DNA of 64,000 nt from positions 124,001 to 188,000 of the forward strand of contig NZ_JYIJ01000018.1 in assembly GCF_001543895.1 (NCBI RefSeq), read 5' to 3'. Shown one piece after another: positions 46,906-56,190 of the stretch. The notes beneath the pieces were generated by a model that ran no database searches, was not told the DNA's origin, and saw nothing but the letters and a program-made list of their open reading frames with translations. The stretch comes from Carbonactinospora thermoautotrophica. GTDB lineage: Bacteria; Actinomycetota; Actinomycetes; Streptomycetales; Carbonactinosporaceae. Each line of letters opens with the position of its first letter. Positions within the stretch are counted from its first letter, which is position 1. Both the position numbers and the translations under genes were made by a program.

Positions 46906-48171
46906 ATGACCGCAGAACCGGCCCCGGGTCTGACCGGGTATGACGAGGCCGACCGCGAACGCTGGGTGACCGAACCGCCGAAGCGGCCCGGGCGCAGCCC
47001 GTTCGAGCGGGACCGGGCCCGCGTGCTGCACAGCGCCGCGTTGCGTCGGCTGGCCGCCAAGACGCAGGTGGTCGTGCCGTACGAGAGCGACTTCCCGCGC
47101 ACCCGGCTCACCCACTCCCTGGAGTGCGCGCAGATCGGGCGGGAGCTGGGCAAGAGCCTGGGGTGCGACCCGGACCTGGTGGAGACCGCCTGCCTGGCGC
47201 ACGACCTGGGGCATCCCCCGTTCGGGCACACCGGCGAGGAGGCGCTGGACGAGATCGCCCAGCCCTGCGGCGGGTTCGAGGGCAACGCGCAGAGCCTGCG
47301 CATCCTGACCCGGCTGGAGGCCAAGACGTTCTCCCCGGAGGGCCGCAGCGTCGGGCTCAACCTGACCCGGGCGGCGCTCGACGCGGCCCTCAAGTACCCC
47401 TGGCCGAGGCCGGTCGCGCCGGGGGTGCCCGCCACGCGGCAGAAGTACGGGGTGTACGCGTGCGACCTGGACGTGTTCCACTGGGTTCGCGCCCACGTCC
47501 CCGAGGGCCGGCGCTGCCTGGAAGCGCAGGTCATGGACTGGGCGGACGACGTCGCGTACTCGGTCCACGACCTGGAGGACGCGATCTTCGGCGGGCACGT
47601 CGGGACCGCCCGGCTGCGCGACCCGGCCGAACGGGTCGACCTGCTCGCCCTCGCCGCCGCCTGGTACGCCCCGGACGCGACCCCGGCCGAGTTGGAGGAA
47701 GCGTTGGATCGACTGCTCTCCCAGCCGTACTGGCCGGGTGAGTTCGACGGCTCGCTCGCCGCCCAGGCCGCGCTGAAGAACGCCACCAGCCAGCTCATCG
47801 GCCGGTTCTGCCAGGCCGCCGAACACGCCACCCGGGAGGCGTTCGGCGGCGGGCCGCTCACCCGGTACGCCGCCGATCTGGTGGTGCCGCGCGAGACCCG
47901 GCTGGAGTGCGCGGTCCTCAAGGCGGTCACCGCCCGGTACGTGATGACGCGGGCCGAGGCCCAGGCACGCCGCGCGCGGCAGCGCGAGATGATCGCCGAG
48001 CTAGCCGCGGCGCTGCTGTCCGGCGCGCCGGACACCTTGGAGCCGGTGTTCAAGGAGGCCTTCAAGGAGGCGCCCGACGACGCGGCCCGGCTGCGGGTGA
48101 TCGTCGATCAGGTGGCGTCGCTCACCGACACCTCCGCGGTGCAGCTGCACCGCCGTCTCACCCGTCGCTGA
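46906..48171 (+). CDS. dgt: Deoxyguanosinetriphosphate triphosphohydrolase-like protein
   Basis: A 421-residue HD-domain dNTP triphosphohydrolase. [18 protein letters not shown] gives the first histidine, [15 protein letters not shown] the His-Asp pair and the next ligand, and [20 protein letters not shown] the final Asp. [23 protein letters not shown] is typical of the family. ATG 46906 is chosen because the upstream GTG 46867 lies in a hairpin. It sits between ppdK and dnaG as in other actinobacteria, possibly keeping dNTP pools in check. Confidence 0.92.
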   Translation: MTAEPAPGLTGYDEADRERWVTEPPKRPGRSPFERDRARVLHSAALRRLAAKTQVVVPYESDFPRTRLTHSLECAQIGRELGKSLGCDPDLVETACLAHDLGHPPFGHTGEEALDEIAQPCGGFEGNAQSLRILTRLEAKTFSPEGRSVGLNLTRAALDAALKYPWPRPVAPGVPATRQKYGVYACDLDVFHWVRAHVPEGRRCLEAQVMDWADDVAYSVHDLEDAIFGGHVGTARLRDPAERVDLLALAAAWYAPDATPAELEEALDRLLSQPYWPGEFDGSLAAQAALKNATSQLIGRFCQAAEHATREAFGGGPLTRYAADLVVPRETRLECAVLKAVTARYVMTRAEAQARRARQREMIAELAAALLSGAPDTLEPVFKEAFKEAPDDAARLRVIVDQVASLTDTSAVQLHRRLTRR

Positions 48172-48266
48172 GGAGCGGGCGCCGGGCACGCGCGGCGAGG
48201 TTTGAACGCGGCCTCGGTGTGGATAGTCCAAACATGAGCGAAGATCACACCGAAAGGCGGTCACAG

Positions 48267-49496
48267 ATGGCCTCCGACGAGAGCATCGTGATCGTGGGTG
48301 CCAGCCTCGCCGGTGCCCGGGCGGCGGAGACCTTGCGGGAGGAGGGTTTCGCCGGCCGCATCACGCTGATCGGCGAGGAGCACGAGCGCCCGTACCAGCG
48401 GCCGCCGCTGTCGAAGGGTTACCTCGCCGGCAGGGAGGACAAGTCCTCCATCTACGTGCACGAGGAGGACTGGTACGAGCGCAACGGGGTCGAGCTGGTG
48501 CTCGGCACCCGGGCCACCGCGATCGACCGCGCCGCCCGCGAGGTGGAGCTGTCCGACGGCCGTCGCATCCGGTACGACAAGCTGCTGCTCGCCACCGGCG
48601 CCTCGCCGCGCCGCCTCGACCTGCCCGGGGCCGAGCTGGAGGGCGTGTACTACCTGCGCACCGTCGAGGACTCCGAGCGGATCCGCAACGCGATCTTCGG
48701 CGGCGGCCGGTTCGTGATCGTGGGCGCCGGCTGGATCGGCCTGGAGGTCGCCGCGGCCGCCTGCGGGTACGGCGCGGAGGTCACGATCGTCGAGCCGCAG
48801 CCCACCCCGCTGCACGGCGTGCTCGGCCCCGAGCTGGGCGAGGTGTTCGCGAAGCTGCACCGGGGCAACGGCGTGGACCTGCGGCTGGGCGAGAGCGTGA
48901 CCCAGCTGCACAGCGAGGGCGGCAAGGTGACCGGCGTCGTCACCAGCTCCGGCGACACCCTGTCGGCCGGTGCGGTCATCGTCGGCATCGGCGCCCGGCC
49001 CAACACCGAGCTGGCCGAGGCCGCCGGGCTGCCGGTCGACAACGGTGTGGTCGTCGACGAGTGCCTGCGCACCGAGGACGAGCGGATCTGGGCGGCCGGC
49101 GACGTCGCCAACTACCACAACGTGGTGTTCGGCCGGCGGCTGCGGGTCGAGCACTGGGCCAACGCCTACGACGGCGGCCCGGCCGCGGCCCGCTCCATGC
49201 TCCGCCCAGGCACGGTGTACGACGTCGTGCCGTTCTTCTACAGCGACCAGTACGACCTGGGCATGGAGTACACCGGGTACGCCCCGGCCGGGACGTACGA
49301 CCGGATCGTGTACCGGGGCGATGTGGCGGGCCTGGAGTTCATCGCGTTCTGGCTGAAGGACGGGCGGGTGCGCGCCGGCATGAACGTCAACGTCTGGGAC
49401 GTGGCCGAGGACATCCAGAAGCTCATCCGGTCGGGCCGACAGTTTGATCCGGACCGACTCGCCGACCCGGACGTGCCGCTCGCGGACCTGGCGTAG
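48267..49496 (+). CDS. FAD/NAD(P)-dependent ferredoxin reductase-like protein
   Basis: A 409-residue flavoprotein. The FAD dinucleotide motif is VIVGASLAGARAAETLR at the start; the NAD motif is VIVGAGWIGLEVA near residue 155; and GIGARPNTELA plus WAAGDVAN are the later family motifs, followed by a C-terminal reductase domain (YTGYAPAGTYD...). It resembles reductase subunits of dioxygenases and P450 systems, but no partner oxygenase or ferredoxin lies nearby. AAGGCGG precedes ATG 48267; ATG 48234 in frame is an alternative, possibly leaderless, start. Confidence 0.9.
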   Translation: MASDESIVIVGASLAGARAAETLREEGFAGRITLIGEEHERPYQRPPLSKGYLAGREDKSSIYVHEEDWYERNGVELVLGTRATAIDRAAREVELSDGRRIRYDKLLLATGASPRRLDLPGAELEGVYYLRTVEDSERIRNAIFGGGRFVIVGAGWIGLEVAAAACGYGAEVTIVEPQPTPLHGVLGPELGEVFAKLHRGNGVDLRLGESVTQLHSEGGKVTGVVTSSGDTLSAGAVIVGIGARPNTELAEAAGLPVDNGVVVDECLRTEDERIWAAGDVANYHNVVFGRRLRVEHWANAYDGGPAAARSMLRPGTVYDVVPFFYSDQYDLGMEYTGYAPAGTYDRIVYRGDVAGLEFIAFWLKDGRVRAGMNVNVWDVAEDIQKLIRSGRQFDPDRLADPDVPLADLA

Positions 49497-49532
49497 GGTC
49501 CGCGCTCAAGACCGCTCGACAAGACCCCCAAA

Positions 49533-49571
49533 ACGGAGTGGCTCGCCCGGGGGGATCGCGAGCCACTCCGT
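49533..49571. terminator. Hairpin after the flavoprotein gene
   Basis: ACGGAGTGGCTCGC and GCGAGCCACTCCGT form a perfect 14-bp stem with an 11-base loop, 36 bases after the stop. A likely transcript end before dnaG. Confidence 0.75.
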
Positions 49572-49746
49572 GCCTTGGGGAAGCAGCCGGTGCGTGCGCG
49601 TCGACGACGACCCTCATGGGCCTGCCGTCACCTGTGAATCGGTCCGGAGAGAACGACCGTTACAAGATCGCGAAATCGCTCTCCGCCACCCGGGAAGGCG
49701 CGCGCTGGATCACGTGGCCGTGGGCGCGGCGGCGTAGACTCACGGC

Positions 49747-51651
49747 GTGGCTGGGCGGATCCGTGAGGAGGACATCAAGCGCGTCCGGGACGCGTCCCCG
49801 ATCGCCGACGTCATCGGCGAATACCTGCAGTTGCGGCCCGCGGGCGCGGACAACCTCCGGGGACTGTGCCCCTTCCACGAGGAACGCACCCCGTCGTTCT
49901 ACGTGCGGCCCAGCCGGGGGGTCTTCTACTGCTTCGGCTGCGCCCAGGGTGGCGACGTCATCGCCTTCGTCATGAAGCACGACCACCTCACGTTCGTGGA
50001 GGCGGTCGAGTGGCTGGCGGGGCGCGCCGGCATCCAGCTGCGCTACGAGGAGGGGAGCGCCGCCCCGCGCAGCCAGCAGAGCTACCGGACCCGGCTGCTG
50101 GAAGCGCACAAGGTCGCGCACGAGTACTTCATGGAGCACCTGGCCACCCCGGAGGCGGCGCCGGCCCGGGAGTTCCTGGCCGAGCGCGGGTTCGACGCGC
50201 AGGTGGCCGAGCACTTCCAGCTCGGCTACGCCCCGGCGGGCTGGGAGAACCTGGTCCGGCACCTGCGGGCCCGGCGGTTCACCGACAAGGAGATCCTGGA
50301 CAGCGGGCTGGCCTCGCCCGGCCGGCACGGGCCGATGGACCGGTTCCGGGGGCGACTCATCTGGCCGATCAAGGACCTGGCCGGGGACGTGATCGGTTTT
50401 GGGGCGCGCCGGCTGGACGAGCACGACACCGGGCCCAAGTACCTGAACACCCCGGAGACCCCGCTGTACAAGAAGTCGCAGGTCCTGTACGGGATCGAGC
50501 TGGCCAAGCGGGAGATCGCCAGGCGCCAGCAGGCGGTGATCGTCGAGGGGTACACCGACGTGATGGCCTGCCACCTGGCCGGCGTGCCCACCGCGATCGC
50601 CACCTGCGGCACGGCCTTCGGGACCGAGCACATCAAGATCTTGCGCCGCCTGATCCACGACGACGCCGAGCTGGGCAGCGGGATCTCCCGGGCCCAGATC
50701 ATCTTCACGTTCGACGGCGACGAGGCCGGGCGCAAGGCGGCGGAGCGGGCGTTCGCCGAGGACCAGCGGTTCGTCAACCAGACGTACGTCGCGATCGAGC
50801 CCAACGGTATGGACCCGTGCGAACTGCGCCAGCACAAGGGCGACGCCGCCGTGCGGGAGCTGATCGCGCAACGCGTGCCGCTGTACGAGTTCGCGCTGCG
50901 CTCCACCGTGGACCAGTACGACCTGGACACCGCCGAGGGCCAGATCGCCGCACTGGACGCCGCGGCCCCGATCGTGGCCAGCATCAAGGACTGGTCGTTG
51001 CGGCAGCGGTACGCGGTCCGGCTGTCCGGCTGGCTCGGGCTGCCGGACGAGAAGCTGGTGCTGCGGCGCATCGGGCAGCAGGGCCGGCAGGGCCGTGGCG
51101 GGCGCCGCGCAGCGCCGCGGCCGGAGCCGCCCGGGCAGGGGGCGCTGTTCCTGGTGGACCCGAACGATCCGAAGCTGTTCCTGGAGCGCGAGGCGTTGAA
51201 GCTGGCGCTGCAGTACCCGGCGCACACCGGCCCGGAGTTCGACGAGATCGAGCCCGAGGCGTTCGTCGCCGAACCGTACGCGAAGGTCCGGCACGCCATC
51301 GCGGAGGCCGGCGGAGCCGCGAGCGGGGTGGCCGGCGAGGCGTGGCTGGAGCGGGTGCGCGAGCACGCGCCCGACGACCAGGTCCGGTCGCTGGTCACCG
51401 AGCTGGCGGTCGAGCCGCTGCGGGACCAGCGGCCGAACGGCGCGGGCGAGCCCGACCCCCGGTACGTGACCGCGATCCTCGCCCGGGTGCAGGAGCGGCA
51501 CGTCAGTCGGCGGATCGCGGAGGTGAAGTCGCGCCTGCAGCGCGTCAACCCGACCGAGCGGCCCGACGAGCACAACAGGCTATTCGGCGAACTCATCGCG
51601 CTCGAGCAGTACCGTCGTGGCCTGCTAGAACGTGGCATCGAAGGACTGTGA
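49747..51651 (+). CDS. dnaG: DNA primase
   Basis: A 634-residue primase. The CHC2 zinc finger is Cys41-His44 and Cys62-Cys65 (LCPFHEERTPSF, FYCFGC). The TOPRIM catalytic core holds VIVEGYTDVMACHLAG and FTFDGDEAGRKAAERAF. The C-terminal DnaB-interaction domain is present but less conserved. The GTG start is six bases after TAGACT (49735-49740), the arrangement of a leaderless transcript. dnaG is followed by a sigma-70 gene, echoing the macromolecular synthesis operon of other bacteria. Confidence 0.96.
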   Translation: MAGRIREEDIKRVRDASPIADVIGEYLQLRPAGADNLRGLCPFHEERTPSFYVRPSRGVFYCFGCAQGGDVIAFVMKHDHLTFVEAVEWLAGRAGIQLRYEEGSAAPRSQQSYRTRLLEAHKVAHEYFMEHLATPEAAPAREFLAERGFDAQVAEHFQLGYAPAGWENLVRHLRARRFTDKEILDSGLASPGRHGPMDRFRGRLIWPIKDLAGDVIGFGARRLDEHDTGPKYLNTPETPLYKKSQVLYGIELAKREIARRQQAVIVEGYTDVMACHLAGVPTAIATCGTAFGTEHIKILRRLIHDDAELGSGISRAQIIFTFDGDEAGRKAAERAFAEDQRFVNQTYVAIEPNGMDPCELRQHKGDAAVRELIAQRVPLYEFALRSTVDQYDLDTAEGQIAALDAAAPIVASIKDWSLRQRYAVRLSGWLGLPDEKLVLRRIGQQGRQGRGGRRAAPRPEPPGQGALFLVDPNDPKLFLEREALKLALQYPAHTGPEFDEIEPEAFVAEPYAKVRHAIAEAGGAASGVAGEAWLERVREHAPDDQVRSLVTELAVEPLRDQRPNGAGEPDPRYVTAILARVQERHVSRRIAEVKSRLQRVNPTERPDEHNRLFGELIALEQYRRGLLERGIEGL

Positions 51652-51784
51652 CCGCAGGAGGGGCGGAACTAGACACGTTAGCGGTTATCATCCGGCCGCG
51701 CTTGATTTCTGCAAAAAGTAGTACGCGTACCGGGGAATGGCGCAGACTGGTTCTCGCAACGGCGCTGTGAACCGGGAGGTGCCC

Positions 51785-52873
51785 GTGCGGTCAAGCCTCT
51801 CCACATTAGCCACACACGAGCCGGTGGCTGTACCCGCCCCGGTGCCGCTGCACGTCGTGCCGCGGCAGGAATCGGAGGAAGCCGAGCCAGATTTCACGCC
51901 TGGGGCCGCACTCGACGAGGAAATCGATCTCAGCACCGAACCGCTGGACGAGCTGTCGCCCGGACTGGTCACCGATCCGGTCCGGCAGTACCTGCGGGAA
52001 ATCGGCCGGATCCCGCTGCTCACCGCGGAGCAAGAGGTGGACCTCGCGAAACGCATCGAAGCCGGGGTCTTCGCGGCCGAGAAACTGTCGGCCGAGCGTG
52101 CGCTCCCGCCGCCGTTGCGCCGGGAGCTGGAACTGGTCGCGCTCGACGGGCAGCGGGCGAAGCGCCAGCTCATCGAGGCCAACCTGCGTCTGGTGGTGTC
52201 CATCGCCAAGCGGTACGTGGGCCGCGGTATGCCCTTCCTCGACCTCGTCCAAGAGGGGAATCTGGGGCTCATCCGCGCGGTGGAGAAGTTCGACTACACC
52301 CGCGGGTACAAGTTCTCCACCTACGCCACCTGGTGGGTACGCCAGGCGGTGACCCGCGCGCTCGCGGACCAATCGCGGACCATTCGGGTGCCGGTGCACG
52401 TAGTCGAGCTGATCAACAAAGTCGTGCGGATACAGCGGCATCTGCTCCAGGAGCACGGCCGAGAGCCCACGTTGGAAGAGGTGGCCTCTCGGCTTTCCCT
52501 TAGTGAGGACCGGCTGCTGGAAGTTATGCGATTCGCTAATGAGCCGGTTTCGTTGTCCGCTCCAGTGGGTAGTGGAGAAGATTCGGTGCTCGGGGATCTC
52601 ATCGAGGATTCCGAGGCGCCCTCCCCAGTCGAATCCGCCTCCTTCATCCTGCTGCGGGAGCATCTGGAGGCGCTGCTCTCCACGCTCGGCGAGCGCGAAA
52701 AGCGCGTCATGCAACTCAGGTACGGCCTCACCGACGGCGAACCCCACACGCTGGAGGAGATCGGCCGGGTGTTCGGCGTGACCCGCGAACGCGTACGCCA
52801 GATCGAGGTCAAGACCCTGTCGAAGTTGCGCCATCAGGGTCATGCCGAGCAGCTTCGCGACTACCTGGGCTGA
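51785..52873 (+). CDS. RNA polymerase sigma-70 factor, RpoD/SigA family
   Basis: A 362-residue sigma factor with region 1.2 ([31 protein letters not shown]), region 2 ([55 protein letters not shown]), region 3 and region 4 ([18 protein letters not shown]). The N-terminus is short (about 60 residues before 1.2) and lacks the long acidic region 1.1 of many primary factors, so it may be a SigA or a close HrdB/HrdD-like paralogue. GTG 51785 is chosen because GGGAGG lies five bases upstream; an ATG at 51737 has no such site. Confidence 0.9.
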   Translation: MRSSLSTLATHEPVAVPAPVPLHVVPRQESEEAEPDFTPGAALDEEIDLSTEPLDELSPGLVTDPVRQYLREIGRIPLLTAEQEVDLAKRIEAGVFAAEKLSAERALPPPLRRELELVALDGQRAKRQLIEANLRLVVSIAKRYVGRGMPFLDLVQEGNLGLIRAVEKFDYTRGYKFSTYATWWVRQAVTRALADQSRTIRVPVHVVELINKVVRIQRHLLQEHGREPTLEEVASRLSLSEDRLLEVMRFANEPVSLSAPVGSGEDSVLGDLIEDSEAPSPVESASFILLREHLEALLSTLGEREKRVMQLRYGLTDGEPHTLEEIGRVFGVTRERVRQIEVKTLSKLRHQGHAEQLRDYLG

Positions 52874-53047
52874 CGGACCGCGGCGCTGGGAACCCCGGCG
52901 CCGCGCCGAACGTTCATCCGGTGACCGGTTCGCCAGGGTGCGTGGCTGCCCGCGTCATCCCCCGTGCGCGGGCGGTTGGTGGTGGTGGGGCGGATCGGAC
53001 GGCGGTCCGGGCGGATCGTGTCCCCAGCGCCCGGACCGCCGACACAT

Positions 53048-53087
53048 AGGAGGTCGGGAGTGGCTGCTCCCGACCTCCTTGGTTTTT
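53048..53087. terminator. Rho-independent terminator after the sigma gene
   Basis: AGGAGGTCGGGAG and CTCCCGACCTCCT form a perfect 13-bp stem with a six-base loop and are followed by TGGTTTTTCC. This is the best classical terminator in the window. The stem contains a ribosome-binding-like AGGAGGT. It lies 174 bases after the sigma factor stop. Confidence 0.9.
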
Positions 53088-53278
53088 CCATTGTTTTTCC
53101 ATTGCTCGCATGTGATGTCTGATTTATTCGTAATTCGGGTTTTTTCTATAGACATTCGCGATTGGCTCAACCCTTGCGCTGCCTTGGGGGAATTCGTAAA
53201 CAATCAATCTCCTGGGGCCCACCGGGCCGGGTACCAGAAGCCGCGCCAGGCCGCGCACGCGGTTCATCGGGAGGGATC

Positions 53279-53548
53279 ATGCGAACCGGACTGATCGGAG
53301 AGCGCGGCTGGATGGCCACCACGGTCATGGCGGGGGTCGCCGCACCGTGCTCAGCGCGACCTTGCGTCACCGGAACACCGCGGTTCCACGAGCTGGGGCT
53401 GCCCCGGTTCGACGAGCTGGCCTTCACCGGCCACGACGTGGCCGACACCCCGTTCGTGGAGCGCGCCGAGCGACGAGCGAGCCCCGCGAACCTGCCGGAG
53501 CCGCCCCGCGAGGACCTGCTGTTCGCCGCCGTGCGACCCGGCCGGTGA
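53279..53548 (+). CDS. Small protein of unknown function (89 residues)
   Basis: Starts at ATG 53279 with GGGAGGG three bases upstream. The sequence has a repeated RFHELGLPRFDELAF pattern in the middle and an acidic C-terminal part, with no membrane helix. I recognise no family. It follows an AT-rich stretch (53088-53170, including a direct repeat of TTTTTCCATTG) that may hold its promoter. The sequence between the sigma terminator and this gene contains no other coding signal. Confidence 0.5.
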   Translation: MRTGLIGERGWMATTVMAGVAAPCSARPCVTGTPRFHELGLPRFDELAFTGHDVADTPFVERAERRASPANLPEPPREDLLFAAVRPGR

Positions 53549-53584
53549 GGGACCCGGACGCCGGGGTAGGAAGGTCAGGCTGAA

Positions 53585-53932
53585 GTGACCAGGCTGCGTT
53601 TGAGGTACCGCGCGAACGGGTTCGCCCGCCGCCGGCTCGACCACGCGCTGGCGATCCGCGCAGGGGCGTCGCTGGACCACGATCGCCTCGACCCGTACGC
53701 ACCGGACCTGCCGGCGGACGCCCTGGCCCAGCGGCTGGCCGAGCCGGACCCCTGGCATGAGCGACACCCGACCCTGCGGCCCGACGAGGGCCGGGGGCGG
53801 CGGGTGTCGCTCGCGGTGCGGATCGCCGTCGGCGCGGCTAGGCCGTCCCGGCACAGCCGCGCGGCCCTGGACGTGGCGCGCCGGGCGTCCCCGCGCCGGG
53901 CCACCGGCGGGCCGGGGAGCGTGACCGGGTGA
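53585..53932 (+). CDS. Unknown protein upstream of eboA (115 residues)
   Basis: An Arg-rich protein starting at GTG 53585 after GGAAGGTCAGG. Third codon positions are almost all G or C, so it looks coding, but I recognise no family. LDPYAPDLPADALAQRL and the basic end are its main features. Its stop overlaps the eboA start by four bases (GTGA), so they are translationally coupled. It could be a divergent or shortened remnant of an ebo-cluster protein, but nothing in the sequence proves it. Confidence 0.5.
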   Translation: MTRLRLRYRANGFARRRLDHALAIRAGASLDHDRLDPYAPDLPADALAQRLAEPDPWHERHPTLRPDEGRGRRVSLAVRIAVGAARPSRHSRAALDVARRASPRRATGGPGSVTG

Positions 53933-54651
53933 CGCCGCAGCAGCTGCTGGCCGCCCTGGACGGCCGGCTCGGGCCCGATGCGGCCAGGTGGCTGGCCGGG
54001 GCGCTGGCCCGGATCGCCCGGGACCCGATGGCGATCCGGGTGCTGTTCCCGGCCGCCGGCCGGCGCTGCGGGCGTGACCCGCTGGAGACATCCGATCCCG
54101 GGCTGCACGGCTGGACGGTCGACGACGCGGTCCGCGGGCTCATGCTCGCCGCGCTGCCGCTGCGCGGCGACGAGCTGGCCGAGGAGACCGCCGCCCTGTA
54201 CCGGTACGGCGACACGGCCGAGCGGCGCGGGGTACTGCGCGCGCTGGCGCTGCTCGACGCGCGGGCCGGTCTCGGCGACCGCGGGCTGCCGATCGTGCGC
54301 GACGCGCTACGCACCGACGACCCCCGGCTCGTCGCGGTCGCCCTCGGCCCGTACGCGGCCCAGCGGCTCGACCCGCCGAGCTACCGACAGGGGGTGCTCA
54401 AGTGCCTGCTCCTCGGCATCCCGCTGGCCGAGGTGCACGGACTGCGGGAGCGGGCCGACCCGCCGCTGGCGCGGATGCTCGCCGACTTCGTCCACGAGCG
54501 GCTGCTGGCCGGCCAGGAGGTGCCGCCGGAGGTGTGGTCGCTCCTCGACGCGTACCCGGGCGTGCCGGAGGCCTCCGACGCACCCGACCCCGGGGAGGCC
54601 GCACAGCGCCCGCTCGTCGCGCCCGCCGAGGACCACGGCACCAGGGGGTGA
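53929..54651 (+). CDS. eboA: EboA domain-containing protein
   Basis: A 240-residue helical protein matching EboA: PQQLLAALDGRLGPDAARWL near the start, FPAAGRRCGRDPL, GWTVDDAVRGLMLAALPL, ALYRYGDTAERRGVLRAL and YRQGVLKCLLLGIPLAEV. EboA normally sits in the ebo cluster with a TatD hydrolase, a UbiA-type prenyltransferase, an isopenicillin-like or DHQ-synthase-like enzyme and others, which makes or moves an unknown metabolite. None of these partners is next to it here. GTG 53929 overlaps the preceding stop. Confidence 0.78.
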   Translation: MTPQQLLAALDGRLGPDAARWLAGALARIARDPMAIRVLFPAAGRRCGRDPLETSDPGLHGWTVDDAVRGLMLAALPLRGDELAEETAALYRYGDTAERRGVLRALALLDARAGLGDRGLPIVRDALRTDDPRLVAVALGPYAAQRLDPPSYRQGVLKCLLLGIPLAEVHGLRERADPPLARMLADFVHERLLAGQEVPPEVWSLLDAYPGVPEASDAPDPGEAAQRPLVAPAEDHGTRG

Positions 54652-54726
54652 AGGTCGCGTTTCCCGTCTCGTTTCCGTACCCGGCCGTCACCGGCGTTCC
54701 GGGACAGCACACCTAGAGTCGGTGCT

Positions 54727-55212
54727 ATGCGGTCTTTCCGACACAGGCTCCCGGAGCGGGTCAGGGCCGCCCTGAACCTCGAACCGGGGGAGCGCGTGCT
54801 CGCCGCGGCGCGGGCGGACGACGGGTCGTACGTGGTCGCCACCGACCGGGCGCTGCACCGGGTGCCCGGCGTGCGGATCCCGTGGCACGACGTCGACCAG
54901 GCGCGGTGGGACGCGGACACCGACACCCTGCATCTCCTCCAGGACGGCGAGCCGCGGCGGGCGCATCGGATGCGGCTGGAGCGGCCCGGCCGCCTCCCGG
55001 AAACGGTCCGGGAGCGGGTCCAGTCGTCGATCGTGATCAGCCAGCGCGTGCGCCTGTCCGGCAAGCTGGGCGCGCGGATCGTGGGCCGCCGCCAGCCTGG
55101 GCGGGAGGAGCTGCTGTGGCGGGTCCTGCTCGACCCTGGCCTCGATCCGGACGACCCCCTGGTGCGTGAAGCCATCGAACACGCGCTGGCGGAGCTCAGG
55201 GCCCAGACATAG
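54727..55212 (+). CDS. Conserved actinobacterial hypothetical protein (161 residues)
   Basis: Starts at ATG 54727. The first half resembles PH-like folds (LNLEPGERVLAAARADDGSYVVATDRALHRV... RIPWHDVDQARWDADTDTLHLL), as seen in small conserved actinobacterial proteins near tRNA genes. The second half is rich in Arg and helical. No catalytic motif is visible. Function is unknown. Confidence 0.75.
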   Translation: MRSFRHRLPERVRAALNLEPGERVLAAARADDGSYVVATDRALHRVPGVRIPWHDVDQARWDADTDTLHLLQDGEPRRAHRMRLERPGRLPETVRERVQSSIVISQRVRLSGKLGARIVGRRQPGREELLWRVLLDPGLDPDDPLVREAIEHALAELRAQT

Positions 55213-55257
55213 GGGCACAAGCGAGCGGTCCCGGACCGTGCGGGCCCAGGCGTCCGC

Positions 55258-55602
55258 TCAGCGGCGCTCGCTCACCGAGCTGGCGTACGTCCGCTCGGCC
55301 GAGGTCTCCGGGCGTCGACCGAGCCGCCCCTGCAGCCGGGGCGGCAGCCGGTCACTCACCCGGCTGGCCACCTCCTTGCCCTTGTCGACCGCGACGCGCC
55401 CCTTGTCCGCGGCGGCGTGCGCGGCCGATTGCGCGACCTGCCCGGCGCGGTGCTGCACGTTGCTGGCGGTCCGCTGCACGCGGGGGTTCCGCAGGAAGTT
55501 GTCCGCTGCGCGCCGGATCTGCTCGTACCGCTCCCGGCCGGCGCGTGCCCCTAGGACGTACCCCAGACCGAGTCCAACCAGGAAAGTGGCTCTGTACCGC
55601 AT
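55258..55602 (-). CDS. YtxH-like small membrane protein
   Basis: A 114-residue protein that begins MRYRATFLVGLGLGYVLGARAGRERYEQIRR, a YtxH-like start with one membrane segment carrying glycine-zipper spacing. The remainder is amphipathic helix rich in Ala, Gln and Lys (NVQHRAGQVAQSAAHAAADKG), as in LEA/YtxH stress proteins. The function is unknown. It is convergent with the PH-like gene, 45 bases apart. Confidence 0.75.
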   Translation of the reverse strand: MRYRATFLVGLGLGYVLGARAGRERYEQIRRAADNFLRNPRVQRTASNVQHRAGQVAQSAAHAAADKGRVAVDKGKEVASRVSDRLPPRLQGRLGRRPETSAERTYASSVSERR

Positions 55603-55798
55603 GCTTCCGCTCCCGGGTATCTCGGTTCCGTACCGGTACCGTGTACCCCGTGCCAGGGCGGTGAACCGCAGTGGACCAACCGGACACGAGACCGCGAATC
55701 AACGTGGCGGCCATTCGGCGGGCACTCGATTTGCGAAAGCCCCCGGGAGAGCCGCTAACCTATAGCAGCGTCGGGCACAAGCCCGACCCCTGCACCGA

Positions 55799-55871
55799 TC
55801 CCGCGTAGCTCAATCGGCAGAGCGTCCGGCTGTTAACCGGCAGGTTACAGGTTCGAGTCCTGTCGCGGGAG
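55799..55871 (+). tRNA. tRNA-Asn (GTT)
   Basis: A 73-base cloverleaf: acceptor TCCCGCG/CGCGGGA, D arm GCTC...GAGC, anticodon loop CTGTTAA with GTT, T arm ACAGG TTCGAGT CCTGT, discriminator G. The outermost anticodon-stem pair is a T/C mismatch (TCCGG with CCGGC). No CCA is encoded. A small hairpin (GTCGGGC/GCCCGAC) lies just upstream, and TTGCGA-N19-TAACCT (55731-55761) is a possible promoter. Confidence 0.95.
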
Positions 55872-56002
55872 CAGTACCGAACGGGCGGCGGTTCCCACCG
55901 CCGCCCGTGGCGTTTCCGCCCCCATCCCCACCCGGCCTGCTTCGATGATGTCCTCGCGCGCAACGACGATGCCGCCGCGGGTATCCTCCACCTGACACCT
56001 CC

Positions 56003-56076
56003 GGGGCGCTAGCTCAGCCGGTTAGAGCAGGGGACTCATAATCCCTGGGTCGCGAGTTCGAGTCTCGCGCGCCCCA
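56003..56076 (+). tRNA. tRNA with CAT anticodon (Ile2 or elongator Met)
   Basis: A 74-base cloverleaf: acceptor GGGGCGC/GCGCCCC, anticodon loop CTCATAA, T arm GCGAG TTCGAGT CTCGC, discriminator A, no encoded CCA. The stem GGGGA CTCATAA TCCCT and following GGGTCGC resemble tRNA-Ile2, whose C34 is changed to lysidine, but elongator Met cannot be excluded. The accessory region begins right after this gene. Confidence 0.9.
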
Positions 56077-56190
56077 CGCCGGGCGCTGGCCAGGAACATC
56101 CTGACCAGCGCCGTCTTCGTGTCAGCCCATGATCGCCGAGGTGTCCGGTCCGGGATCGGACACCTCTCGAACATGCGCTGGTGGGGACGA

